From Sacculina carcini (lineage: Eukaryota; Arthropoda; Thecostraca; Sacculinidae): a stretch of 64,000 nucleotides of DNA. Below the pieces are notes generated by a model. It had not been told where the DNA came from. It saw only the letters and a program-made list of their open reading frames with translations, and did not search any database. The DNA lies in contig OU696574.1 in the NCBI GenBank assembly GCA_916048095.2, positions 2,967,001 to 3,031,000 on the forward strand. The letters run 5' to 3'. This document shows, one piece after another, positions 52,692-63,387 of this stretch. Both the position numbers and the translations under genes were made by a program. Within the stretch, counting starts at the first letter, position 1. The number at the start of each line of letters is the position of its first letter.

Positions 52692-55222
52692 TATATATAT
52701 ATATAGCATTAAAACCCGCCCGTTGTGCGGAGCAATTCATAACACTTCAGATACACTTTGGAAAATTCAGATACACTTTGGAAAATTAAGAATAATACCG
52801 TGTTGTAGAAAACAAAATTTCTAGCACGATGGTATAATTAATTTTAATGTATGACAAACAGTTCCTGAGAAATGGGTAGAAAAATGAATAAATTTTAGTC
52901 ACCCGGTGTTCAAGTGTAATTTTGGATGTATTTGAGAATTTTGCCAATTTTACACGTTTTTTGTATCATTTGTGGGTATAAATTATAGCTTATCTTGTAG
53001 AACACAAAATTATCTACATAGTAGTATATTCCTGTGTAATCGCAAGTGCGCATAATAGCTGTCAAATTGGCAATATGTCCTTTTGAATTTACACCGCCGT
53101 AACTTCCTTTAGATACACTTTGCAAAATTACAAATTATACCGTATTGTAGAAAACAAAATTTCTAGCACGATGGTATAATTTATTTTTATGTGTAACAAA
53201 TAGTTCCTGAGAAATAGGTAGAAAAATGAATTAATTTTAGTCGCCCGGTGTTCAAGTGTAATTTTGGATGTATTTGAGAATTTTGCCAATTTTACACGTT
53301 TTTTGTATCATTTGTGGGTATAAATTATAGCTTATCTTGTAGAACACAAAATTCTCTACACAGTAGTATATTCCTGTGTAATCGCAAGTGCGTAAATTGT
53401 GATTGGACTTCAGTGAAATTTAATCAGTGTATATTCCTGTGTAATCGCAAGTGCGCATAATAGCTGTCAAATTGGCAACATGATAATTTGACTTTACACC
53501 GCCGTAACTTCCTTCAGATACACTTTGTAAAATTACAAATTATACCGTATTGTAGAAAACAAGATTTCTAGCACGATGGTATAATTTATTTTTATGTTTA
53601 ACAAATAGTTACTGAGAAATAGTAGAAAAATTAATTAATTTTATTCGGCCGGTGTTCAAGTGAAATTTTGGATGTATTTGAGAATTTTGCCAATTTTACA
53701 CGTTTTTTGTATCATTTGTGGGTATAAATTATAGCTTATCTTGTAGAACACAAAATTATCTACACAGTAGTATATTCCTGTGTAATCGCAAGTGCGTAAA
53801 TTATGATTGGACTTCAGTGAAATTAAATCAGTGTATATTCATGTGTAATCGCAAGTGCGCATAATAGCTGTCAAATTGGCAACATGACAATTTGACTTTA
53901 CACCGCCGTAACTTCCTTCAGATACACTTTGGAAAATTAAAAATTATACCGTATTGTAGAAAACAAAATTTCTAGCACGATGGTATAATTAATTTTAATG
54001 TATGACAAACAGTTCCTGAGAAATGGGTATAAAACTGAATAAATTGTAGTCACCCGGTGTTCAAGTGTAATTTTGGATGTATTTGAGAATTTTGCCAATT
54101 TTACACGTTTTTTGTATCATTTGTGGGTATAAATTACACCTTTTCTTGTAGAACACAAAATTCTCTACACAGTAGTATATTCCTGTGTAATCGCAAGTGC
54201 GCATAATAGCTGTCAAATTGGCAATATGTCCTTTTGACTTTACACCGCCGTCACTTCCTTCAGATACACTTTGGAAAATTAAGAATTATACCGCATTTAA
54301 AAAAATACAATTTCCAGCACGATGATATAATTTATTTTAATGTGTGACAAATAGTTCCTGAGAAATAGGTAGAAAAATGAATTAATTTAGGCGCCCGGTG
54401 ATCAAGTGTAATTTTGGATGTATTTGACAATTTTGCCAATTTTACACATTTTTTTATCATTTGTGGGTATAAATTATAACGTTTCTTGTAGAACACAAAA
54501 TTATCTACACAATAGTATAATTTTTATAGCTGTACCATTGCTGGTTTATGAGGAATAGATAGGGGAATATTTAGCAAAACATTCACGGTTTCCAGTGCTA
54601 ATTTTGCATTTTTGACTTTGTCATTTTGACTTCACACCGCCGTAACTTTTTTTTAATACACTTTGGAAAATTAAAAATTATACCGTGTTGTAGCAAACAA
54701 AATTCCCAGCATGATGGTATTACTTATTTAGTTGTGTGATAATTAGTTTTTGATACATAGAGAAAAAAGTATAGAAAATCGGACGCGTGGAGTATAAATA
54801 TAATTTTGAATATAGATTGAAATTTTGTCATGTTTACATCTTTTATGTTCTATTTTTGGATATAAATTATAACCTATCTTGTAGAACAGAAAATTCTCTA
54901 CACAGTGGTATAATCTGTTTGGCTGTACCATTTCTGGTTTATGAGGAGTAGATGGCAGAGCATTGACCACAATTTTCGCATTTTTCAGGGTTCATTTTGT
55001 CTTTTCACCGCTATAACTTTTTTTGATTTCATTTTTGAAATTTAAAATTTAATCTAAAGTGTAGACAAGAAAATTTCCAACGTGATGGTATAAATTGTTA
55101 GCGGGTAGGCTGAGTGGTGGCCGAATAATAGCTGATAGAAAATGGACCAAGGAGGGTCGAACACACACACACACACACAGACAGACAGACACACAGAGGA
55201 TCTCTTTTATATATATAGATAT
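51779..55222. repeat. 3.44-kb direct duplicate of 39834-43278
   Basis: Landmarks 39834/51779, 40655/52600 and 42800/54743 keep an offset of 11943-11945 with very few differences. The duplicate ends exactly where the transposon insertion begins. Confidence 0.85.
52743..55219 (-). mobile_element. Type B Helitron, long 3'-truncated copy (minus)
   Basis: Direct duplicate of 40801-43276 (offset about 11943). The 5' end at 55219 is followed by the TA target of the Tc1/mariner element at 55222-55223. Confidence 0.65.
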
Positions 55223-55223
55223 A

Positions 55224-55375
55224 CCATTTGCAAATAGAGTTAATCCAAATGAAAATAGACTTAATCCAAATGAAAATAGACTTAATCAAAATGAAAATAG
55301 ACTTAATCCAAAGGAAAATATATTTAAACCAAATGAAAACTGAGTTAATCCAGATGTAAATAGACTTAAACCCAA
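55224..55375. repeat. Left terminal inverted repeat with 21-bp tandem units
   Basis: The 16-base tip CCATTTGCAAATAGAG contains the palindrome ATTTGCAAAT. It is followed by six to seven 21-base units with increasing divergence inward. Confidence 0.8.
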
Positions 55376-56047
55376 GAAAAAATTATCAAAAATAATATTA
55401 TGTAGATTTTTTAGTATAAATTTAATAATTGTTGATACTCATTTACTGATATTTCAGCAAAAATGATTAATCGGAGCTCAAAATGACGACTCGCAACGAT
55501 TAATAATACATTATATATATTGAGTATTATTACATAAATGCTGGTATTCACCTAATAATGGTGTTGTAATTGGTCTTGTGTGACAGTGAATCTGGTCACT
55601 AATTAGCAATGTCTCTACACCGCACTGCACGGCGTGTTCAAAACTGAACACATTCCATAATGTACAGTTAAAACCGTCCCGGTAGCTGTTGTTTATGCGA
55701 GTGTGCATGTTTGAGCGGACACAGTGTCACGAGCGGCAGCATAGTGGCACGATGAGGTGGTCGTATGACATTTGCACGAGATTTATAAGAGTGCCTGAAC
55801 GTGCTCAATTGCGCGCCATATCGATGAATTTCAGTTGTGCGAGTTCCAGTGACTGTTTCTGTGCCAGTTGCTATCACATGGAGTGCGCTGTTTATACGTG
55901 ATATGAGCAAAGTGAGTTTTCTAAATGAGCTTGGGAATGAATGAGAAACGCGGTGAGAATATATTGCAAGCACATGACTAGCAACAACAACAAATACAGC
56001 AATAACAACAAGTGAACTAGCAAGTTTCGAGCGATGATTTGCAATCT
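55376..56047. other. Non-coding 3' interior of the Tc1/mariner element
   Basis: About 670 bp between the transposase stop and the left terminal repeat. It includes a CAA-rich stretch (55980-56010). A 127-codon frame on the minus strand (55668-56051) begins only at a TTG that overlaps the transposase stop and has no domain, so it is not called as a gene. Confidence 0.5.
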
Positions 56048-57097
56048 TCAAGGCACTTCGACAAGATCTTCCTGCCGAATGGCCGCTGAATAGTACTTCT
56101 CCACTCTCCAGGTGTAAGTTTGCAAGTGCGACGGTTCTATGTTACTGATGGCCTGCAGGGCGATTTCTTCCATTGCGCTGATGCGCTGTTCGGCCATTGA
56201 GACTCGACAGTCACCGCGACCAGTCACACCAGTGATTTCGTCCATCCGTTGTCTCAACTGCCACCTGATATTGCTCTTCAGAGAGCTGCATAATAGCTCT
56301 ATGGGGTTGAGAAGGTATGAATATGGAGCAAGTCGAAGCAGTCCACAATACTCCTGACTAGAAAAAAATTCCTCCAGGTTGCTGTGTGCCGGCGCGTTGT
56401 CCATAATTATTGTGGGCCGGTGAATTTCAGCATCTCTGCATGCCTGCATCAATAACTGCAACCATTGCATGCAGTCTTTCTTTTTAAATGCTCCTCTCTT
56501 CGTGGAGATTAGCACTACTCGTGAGCTTGTCATGGCCCCGATTATATGGAGGTTGGCTCCTTTGCTGGTCGGTAAAACAACTGAAGCTCTGGCACCGATC
56601 CTGGACCGGCCCTGACTCCTCCTGCAGTATAAATTAAACTTGGTTTCGTCGACCCATACTGGAGTGCCGCCTTCAGACCGCACCTTGAACAATGCCTCCA
56701 TGTATGCGGCTCTTTTCATTTTATTTTCACTCGAATTAATTTTGTCGACAGTGGGCCGCACATTTTTTAGCGAGAACATCTCGCCGTCCAACCAGTTTCT
56801 TATGGTGTTGACGCACACCTGGCATCCGAATTGTGACCTGATAATGGTCTGGAGCTCTTCCAACGTGGTGGACGGTGATTTCTCCACCGCCGAAACCAAT
56901 GTCATCAACATTTCAGGTGTCTTTTTGATATGGTTCCCGCCTCTTGGCTTTACTGTGTCCTGGCTCTTTTTCAACCAATTGTAGGCTGTTTTTACATTTA
57001 CACCAAGAGTTCTGGCGAAGCCTTTCCAATCACCTTCATTTCGAAAAGCTTCAATAATTCTTTTTCTGTCTTTTTCATTAATTTTGTTGTACTTCAT
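56048..57097 (-). CDS. Tc1/mariner (DDE) transposase, 349 aa
   Basis: This transposase would bind the terminal repeats and carry out cut-and-paste transposition into TA sites. Residues 1-45 form a helix-turn-helix (DWKGFARTLGVNVKTAYNWLK), followed by the basic KPRGG linker and a second helix-turn-helix-like region (about 76-104). The RNase H-fold catalytic core shows D150 in VWVDETKFNLY, D233 in IIMDNAPAHS and E267 in LLNPIELL, with 33 residues between the last two. Typical flanking motifs are present: RRSQGRSRIGAR, PTSKG, GAFKKKDC and LAPYS. About 345 residues is normal for the superfamily. The frame opens at the first ATG after the right terminal repeat and has no stop, so it looks intact. 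One oddity is Cys at the position often Trp in 'NPIE..W'. No intron is apparent. Confidence 0.85.
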   Translation of the reverse strand: MKYNKINEKDRKRIIEAFRNEGDWKGFARTLGVNVKTAYNWLKKSQDTVKPRGGNHIKKTPEMLMTLVSAVEKSPSTTLEELQTIIRSQFGCQVCVNTIRNWLDGEMFSLKNVRPTVDKINSSENKMKRAAYMEALFKVRSEGGTPVWVDETKFNLYCRRSQGRSRIGARASVVLPTSKGANLHIIGAMTSSRVVLISTKRGAFKKKDCMQWLQLLMQACRDAEIHRPTIIMDNAPAHSNLEEFFSSQEYCGLLRLAPYSYLLNPIELLCSSLKSNIRWQLRQRMDEITGVTGRGDCRVSMAEQRISAMEEIALQAISNIEPSHLQTYTWRVEKYYSAAIRQEDLVEVP

Positions 57098-57365
57098 TTG
57101 TACTAATAATGTAAATCCAACTCCAGAACAATTGCCAACTCAGTTTCGACTGTTAAATATTTAGTCAAGTTTCTGCTCAAAGTTTTTTGTAGTGTTTCCA
57201 GTTTTCAGCCACATATTTACAGAAACTTATAATTTTACGTTAAGTTTGTTGTTTCAACAAAAATTTGAACACTAAATAATTTAAATTGATTAATATAAGA
57301 TCAAAATATTATTAGTATAAATAAAATATGTATTATTATACAATAACAAAAATTACTGCGCTGAT

Positions 57366-57552
57366 TAACTCAGTTTTCATTTGGTTTAATTCTATTTTCC
57401 TTTGGATTAAGTCTATTTTCATTTTGATTTAGCCTATTTTCCTTTGGATTAACTCTATTTTCATTTGGATTAAGTCTATTTTCATTTTGATTAACTCTAT
57501 TTTCATTTGGATTAAGTCTATTTTCATTTGGATTAACTCTATTTGCAAATGG
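57366..57552. repeat. Right terminal inverted repeat with 21-bp tandem units
   Basis: About eight copies of the same 21-base unit in inverse orientation, ending CTCTATTTGCAAATGG. It has one or two more units than the left repeat. Confidence 0.8.
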
Positions 57553-57566
57553 TATAGATATATATA

Positions 57567-57597
57567 TCTATATATATAAAAGAGATCCTCTGTGTGT

Positions 57598-57634
<37 letters not shown>

Positions 57635-59537
57635 CGACCCTCCTTGGTCCATTTTCTATCAGCTATTATTCGGCCACCACTCAGCCTACCCGCTAACAAT
57701 TTATACCATCACGTTGGAAATTTTCTTGTCTACACTTTAGATTAAATTTTAAATTTCAAAAATGAAATCAAAAAAAGTTATAGCGGTGAAAAGACAAAAT
57801 GAACCCTGAAAAATGCGAAAATTGTGGTCAATGCTCTGCCATCTACTCCTCATAAACCAGAAATGGTACAGCCAAACAGATTATACCACTGTGTAGAGAA
57901 TTTTCTGTTCTACAAGATAGGTTATAATTCATATCCAAAAATAGAACATAAAAGATGTAAACATGACAAAATTTCAATCTATATTCAAAATTATATTTAT
58001 ACTCCACGCGTCCGATTTTCTATACTTTTTTCTCTATGTATCAAAAACTAATTATCACACAACTAAATAAATAATACCATCATGCTGGGAATTTTGTTTG
58101 CTACAACACGGTATAATTTTTAATTTTCCAAAGTGTATTAAAAAAAAGTTACGGCGGTGTGAAGTCAAAATGACAAAGTCAAAAATGCAAAATTAGCACT
58201 GGAAACCGTGAATGTTTTGGTAAATATTCCCCTATCTATTCCTCATAAACCAGCAATGGTACAGCTATAAAAATTATACTATTGTGTAGATAATTTTGTG
58301 TTCTACAAGAAAAGTTATAATTTATACCCACAAATGATACAAAAAATGTGTAAAATTGGCAAAACTGTCAAATACATCCAAAATTAAAATTGATCACCGG
58401 GCGCCTAAATTAATTCATTTTTCTACCTATTTCTCAGGAACTATTTGTCACACATTAAAATAAATTATATCATCGTGCTGGAAATTGTATTTTTTTAAAT
58501 GCGGTATAATTCTTAATTTTCCAAAGTGTATCTGAAGGAAGTGACGGCGGTGTAAAGTCAAAAGGACATATTGCCAATTTGACAGCTATTATGCGCACTT
58601 GCGATTACACAGGAATATACTACTGTGTAGAGAATTTTGTGTTCTACAAGAAAAGGTATAATTTATACCCACAAATGATACAAAAAACGTGTAAAATTGG
58701 CAAAATTCTCAAATGCATCCAAAATTACACTAGAACACCGGGTGACTAAAATTTATTCATTTTTATACCCATTTCTCAGGAACTGTTTGTCATACCTTAA
58801 AATTAATTATACCATCGTGCTAGAAATGTTGTTTTCTACAATACAGTATAATTATTAATTTTCCAAGGTGTATCTGAAGGAAGATACGGCGGTGTAAAGT
58901 CAAAATGTCATGTTGCCAATTTGACAGCTATTATGCGTACTTGCGATTACACATGAATATACACTGATTTAATTTCACTCAAGTCCAATCACAATTTACG
59001 CACTTGCGATTACTCAGGAATATACTACTGTGTAGAGAATTTTGTGTTCTACAAGATAAGCTATAATTTATAACCACAAATGATACAAAAAACGTGTAAA
59101 ATTGGCAAAATTCTCAAATACATCCAAAATTTCACTTGAACACCGGCCGAATAGGATTAATTAATTTTTCTACTATTTCTCAGTAACTATTTGCTAAACA
59201 TAAAAATAAATTATACCATCGTGCTAGAAATCTTGTTTTCTACAATACGGTATAATTTGTAATTTTACAAAGTGTATCTGAAGGAAGTTACGGCGGTGTA
59301 AAGTCAAATTATCATGTTGCCAATTTGACAGCTATTATGCGCACTTGCGATTACACAGGAATATACACCGATTAAATTTCACTGAAGCCCAATCACAATT
59401 AAGAATGCATCATATTATCTCCAAGCATGGATGGTGTGGTTTTATTGCGTACAGTTTAATTAATGCTACACTCTACTGAATATAAAGGCTTTATTGTCCT
59501 CAATAACGTTCCGCACGACGGGCGGGTAAAATGCTAT
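57567..59537 (+). mobile_element. Type B non-autonomous Helitron, complete ends (plus)
   Basis: TCTATATATATAAAAGAG at 57567; hairpin, GTAAAATG, CTAT and T at 59537. It forms the right side of the head-to-head pair that the Tc1/mariner element split. Confidence 0.7.
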
Positions 59538-62176
59538 TGGGAACAAAGTAAACTACTGAATTTAACTGTGTAATTTAATTGGTTTAATTTCAAGTTGCAT
59601 AAGCATAAGTTGCATAAGGATATGGGTTGCAATATCATGTAATGCCAACTTATGCTGTTTTAGCGGAAGCATTAACCTGGAATTATAGAGATGACAGAAG
59701 GTTGCATTGTTTTGATAGTGTTGTGGAAAAACATGTTTTCTAAATTGAAACATAAATTTCACATTTAGACTTTTAGATTAGCTATAACTTTCCTGTGGGT
59801 TTGTTTTACTTTTTCAATTTGCACTAATTTTTTTATGAATTGAATATTAATTATATTTTATGAACTGTTCCGCACGACGGGCGAATTAAATGTATCTATA
59901 AAGAGTGGGTTTAAATGATAGCGAGGTATATGATATTTTGCTAGCAGTAAATATTCTAGCGATAAAAGTAGAATAGCTCTTAAGCAAATGATTTTGGAGA
60001 ATGATGTGAACCTTTAAATATATTTTGCGATCTGATGATATATGTATTAGGAATAATACGTAGCAGAATATAGATTGCATAATATAATATCGGCTGTAAT
60101 ACCAAGGGCTGCATTATCGATGTAATCCAAAAAATAACAACTGTATGAATATGATGCATTAGTGGAAGCATTAACCGGGAATTATGAGATAATATGATAA
60201 TGGTGTAAAATTATATCGCATTATGCAACAAATGTGAATTTAGCTACCTTACAGTTTGGTCCCGATACTATATTGGCGGGTTGAGAGAAAAGTATTGGTG
60301 GGCCGCGTGTTTGGGACCCCTGGGGTAGATAATCTCAGTCTTCTGATTACAAATTATGATCGCATCAGTATATTTTGTGATCACAAACTAATAAGTTAAA
60401 TCACCTCAGACTAGGCTGAGAGCGGTCAAGATTGAATGGTTGGGTTGGGTTGGGTAGGTTTGACTCAGGTTATATTGGGTTTTAATGATAGCGGAAAATA
60501 TATAAATTTTAACAATAAATATTATAGCGGTAAAAGTGAAATAGTACTTAAGCAAATGATATTGGGGAATGATGTTAAGTAATAAATATAGTTTGGAAAC
60601 AGTCTGATGAAAAGATTTCATCATCTTTCATTGTTTGTTTCGTGTTTGTGTTCTGAATTATACCACACGACGGGCAGATTTATATATCAGGCGGGTTGAG
60701 GGATAATATTTGTCAAAATAAGAACAAAAATATTCACATTTAGACTTTTCTATTGGTTAAGATATTTATAGGTTACATTTTTTGCTTTTCGATTTGTATT
60801 CATTATATTTTATGGATTTGATATGAATTTTATTGTATGAATTGTTCCGCACGACGGGTGGGTTTAAAAAAGTGTTTTTAGATCATTTTTTCAAATGGTT
60901 CATTTAAAAAAAGGTTTTTTTTTTTAAAAATAAAAATGTTCCGCGGGCAGCAACTATAGACAATAGAACGTTCAATTTACCCTGTAGAATTAATCCATAC
61001 ACAAAACCAATGGATTTGACTTCAAGATGCAGAACGGATCGTGTTCGAGTTCTGAATTATTCAGCACGACGGGCGGGTTTAAAAATGACTCAGGCGGACT
61101 GAGGGGAAATATTGTGTCGAAATAAAAATAATTAAACTTATAATTTTCAATTGATTAATATTTTTATGAGTGTACCCTATTTCATTTTTATTTTTCCATA
61201 TTTTTTATGAATTGAATATGAATTTCATGTTATGAATTGCTCCGCACAACTGGCGGGTTTTAATGCTATATATATACATAAAGAAGAAATTATCTGTCTG
61301 TCTGTGTATGTATGCTTGAATATGAGGTGACATAATTGCGCTGGCTCATGGTTCGCTGGTTCAATTATCAGGGGCTTCAAACGCAAACGAAGCGATGGCT
61401 CATTTTTATGAAATAAAAATGTCCCGCGGGCAGCAATAAAACGTTCAATTTCACCGTATAGAATGAATTCATATACAAAACTAATGGATTTGACTTCAAG
61501 AACCAGAACGGATGGTGTTCGAGTTCTGAATTTTTCCTCACGCCGGGCGGGTTTAAATATGAGGCGGGTTGAGTGAAAATATTTTGTCAAAATAAAATTA
61601 AAAATAATGAAATTTAGACTTTTTAATTGATTAAGGTCTTCATGAGTTTGCCTTATTTATTTTTAATTTGCAATATTTTTATGAATTGTTCCGCACAACG
61701 GGCGGGTTTTAATGCGGTTTTAATGCTATATATATACATAAAGAAGAAATTATCTGTCTGTCTGTGTATGTATGCTTGAATATGAGGTGACATAATTGCG
61801 CTGGTTCATGGTTCGCTGGTTCAATGATCAGGGGCTTCAAACGCAAACGAAGCGATGGCTCATTTTTATGAAATACAAATGTCCCGCGGGCAGCAATAAA
61901 ACGTTCAATTTCACCGTGTAGAATGAATTCATATACAAAACTAATGGATTTGACTTCAAGAACCAGAACGGATGGTGTTCGAGTTCTGAATTATTCCGCA
62001 CGTCGGCCGGGTTTAAATATGAGGCGGGCTGAGTGAAAATATTTTGTCAAAATGTAAATTAAAAATAATGAAATTTAGACTTTTTAATTGATTAAGGTTT
62101 TTATGAGTTTGCCTTATTTATTTTTAATTTGCAATATTTTTATGAATTCTTCCGCACAACGGGCGGGTTTTAATGC
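57567..62176. repeat. 4.6-kb direct duplicate of 47179-51778
   Basis: Landmarks 47428/57824, 49164/59562 and 50007/60406 keep an offset of 10396-10399. It contains the B-G-A module plus two A units and ends at the CTAG beside the (TA)n tract at 62179. Confidence 0.85.
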
Positions 62177-62178
62177 TA

Positions 62179-62179
<1 letters not shown>
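59538..62179 (+). mobile_element. G, A-like and two A units (plus)
   Basis: G unit 59538-60872 with the hAT-like end at about 60300-60325, an A-like unit to about 61266, then two A units ending in hairpin and CTAG at 62176-62179. There is no coding content. Confidence 0.6.

Positions 62180-62216
<37 letters not shown>
62179..62216. repeat. (TA)n microsatellite
   Basis: TA run between the last plus-oriented Helitron end and the Penelope-like element. Confidence 0.95.
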
Positions 62217-62220
<4 letters not shown>

Positions 62221-62423
62221 GATTTGTTGAAATCAACTGCAATCTGGGCACTGTTGTGCTGGTACGATAGCTTCTCTATGCTTCGCACGATTTTTCTGTG
62301 TTCAGGAGACAACACACTCAATTGTTCACTGAAGTTTATTCCTCGAGGTACCTTTCGGCTATCACTAGCCATCGTTAGGAGAAGTAGATATAAAACAATA
62401 CAAAACAAAATACACAATATCAA
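62217..62423 (-). pseudogene. Penelope-like element 5' end and start of ORF (minus copy)
   Basis: About 205 bp encoding a fragment starting near MASDSRKVPRG and containing FSEQLSVLSPEHRKIV and HNSAQIAVDFNKSC, the N-terminal region that precedes the reverse transcriptase in these elements. It is cut at the TA tract. The 5' portion carries a hammerhead-like motif (62335-62392) that includes the start codon. It is about 90% identical to the inverted copy at 63172-63391. Confidence 0.6.
62335..62392 (-). ncRNA. Hammerhead-ribozyme-like motif, decayed second copy
   Basis: The same layout as 63201-63255 on the minus strand. Stem II is perfect here (GGCTA, GTGA loop, TAGCC). GAAA and GGTACC-TC are kept, but the first core reads CTAACGA, altering an invariant G, so this copy is probably inactive. 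Confidence 0.45.
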
Positions 62424-62606
62424 ACAGTAGACGATAAACGGTGTTTATATACAAGGTGAGACAATATATCACTCATGTGCCAATGTGACACCTACATAAT
62501 GACATCTGTGCGGCAAACGGTTGTTAAAAAATCAGCACCTATGTGCCAAGGTCGATTGGTGTCGCATTGATGGGAGGGCGACATCTGGCTGTTGTTGAAT
62601 GTTAAT

Positions 62607-63119
62607 TTAACATTTATTTTTATTAATAAATACAGCTTCAATTATTTTGAGCCTACGGATCTCATTTTCTTTGTAAATGATTTCGGTTTTCTCATCCATA
62701 GTGTTTCGGTCCAATTTAATTTGATACTACTGGCGGTAGTGCCTGGTAATGGCTCCGTCTTGAAGGTGTGCTGAAATTCGTTTGGACAGCGTTGTTCTTG
62801 TGTAGCCAATGTAATGCGAGCTTCGGCGACTGCAGTCACCAGTTGTACATGTATGCTGGTACACTACATTGGTTTCTTGCAACATGCTGGTCTTGGAAAG
62901 ACAACTGTTCTTCATCACTAAGCTGCGTGTTTTGCTTGTCTTGTAATAAATGACAAGCTGCAACTTGGTGCATTCTTCTGTTGGCTGCACGTTTCTATCG
63001 ACGCATCTTCTGATGGCGTTCTCATCATCTCGATAGGCAGAAGACATGATGTCCTTGTAGTACAATTTGATGGTCAATGTCTCTTTGTGTTTTCTCTCTT
63101 CTTCGATATATTTTGACAA
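62607..63119 (-). pseudogene. Penelope-like element GIY-YIG endonuclease, C-terminal fragment
   Basis: The endonuclease domain would nick target DNA for retrotransposition. Reading from 63119 it shows the linker RTD-like region ending LQLVIYYKTSKTRSLVMKNS, a hallmark of Penelope-like proteins. Then come the GIY-YIG motifs: NVVYQHTC (first strand), TGDC (part of the conserved Cys region) and YIGYTRTTLSKRISAHL with the YIG and the catalytic arginine. The segment that normally closes the domain (ending RRLKIIEAVFI) is visible before 62607, but the frame is interrupted before it. The reverse transcriptase is absent upstream. The copy is broken and could not act alone. Confidence 0.75.
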
Positions 63120-63171
63120 TTTGTCGCGTATTACACCATCAATGGTCGTTTGTTCGTAGCCGTTGTTAACC

Positions 63172-63387
63172 GTTGTGTATTTTGTTTCTTATTGTGTTAT
63201 ATCTACTTCTCCTGACGATGTCTAGTGATAGCCGAAAGGTACCTCGAGTAAAATTCAGTGAACAACTGAGTGTGTTGTCTCCTGAACACAGACAAATCGT
63301 GCTAAGCATAGAGAAGCTATCGTACCAGCACAACAGTGCCCAGATTGCTGTTGATTTCAACAAATCGTGCATACATAATGGCCTACT

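Larger units (their letters stand above)
55224..57552 (-). mobile_element. Tc1/mariner-superfamily transposon with minisatellite terminal repeats
   Basis: The 2329-bp element starts CCATTTGCAAATAGAG and ends with its exact complement. It is flanked by TA on both sides (55222-55223 and 57553-57554), the target duplication of the superfamily. The terminal inverted repeats are long (about 150-190 bp) and are themselves built of a 21-bp tandem unit (ttaatccaaatgaaaatagac). It encodes one full-length transposase frame on the minus strand. It is inserted at the 5'-5' junction between two B Helitrons. The paralogous junction at 43278 lacks the element, so it is an empty site. Confidence 0.85.

Noticed and set aside
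55668-56051. 127-codon minus-strand frame after the transposase
   Set aside because: No ATG start; it begins at a TTG overlapping the transposase stop. No domain, and a CAA-rich stretch accounts for part of it.
20243-60624. Short ORFs of 60-130 codons repeated with almost the same protein sequence (for example 20243-20461, 22294-22512, 27237-27464, 36483-36869)
   Set aside because: They recur because the DNA blocks are duplicated. They overlap each other in several frames, contain microsatellite-coded runs, have no domain, and diverged older copies do not preserve the frame.
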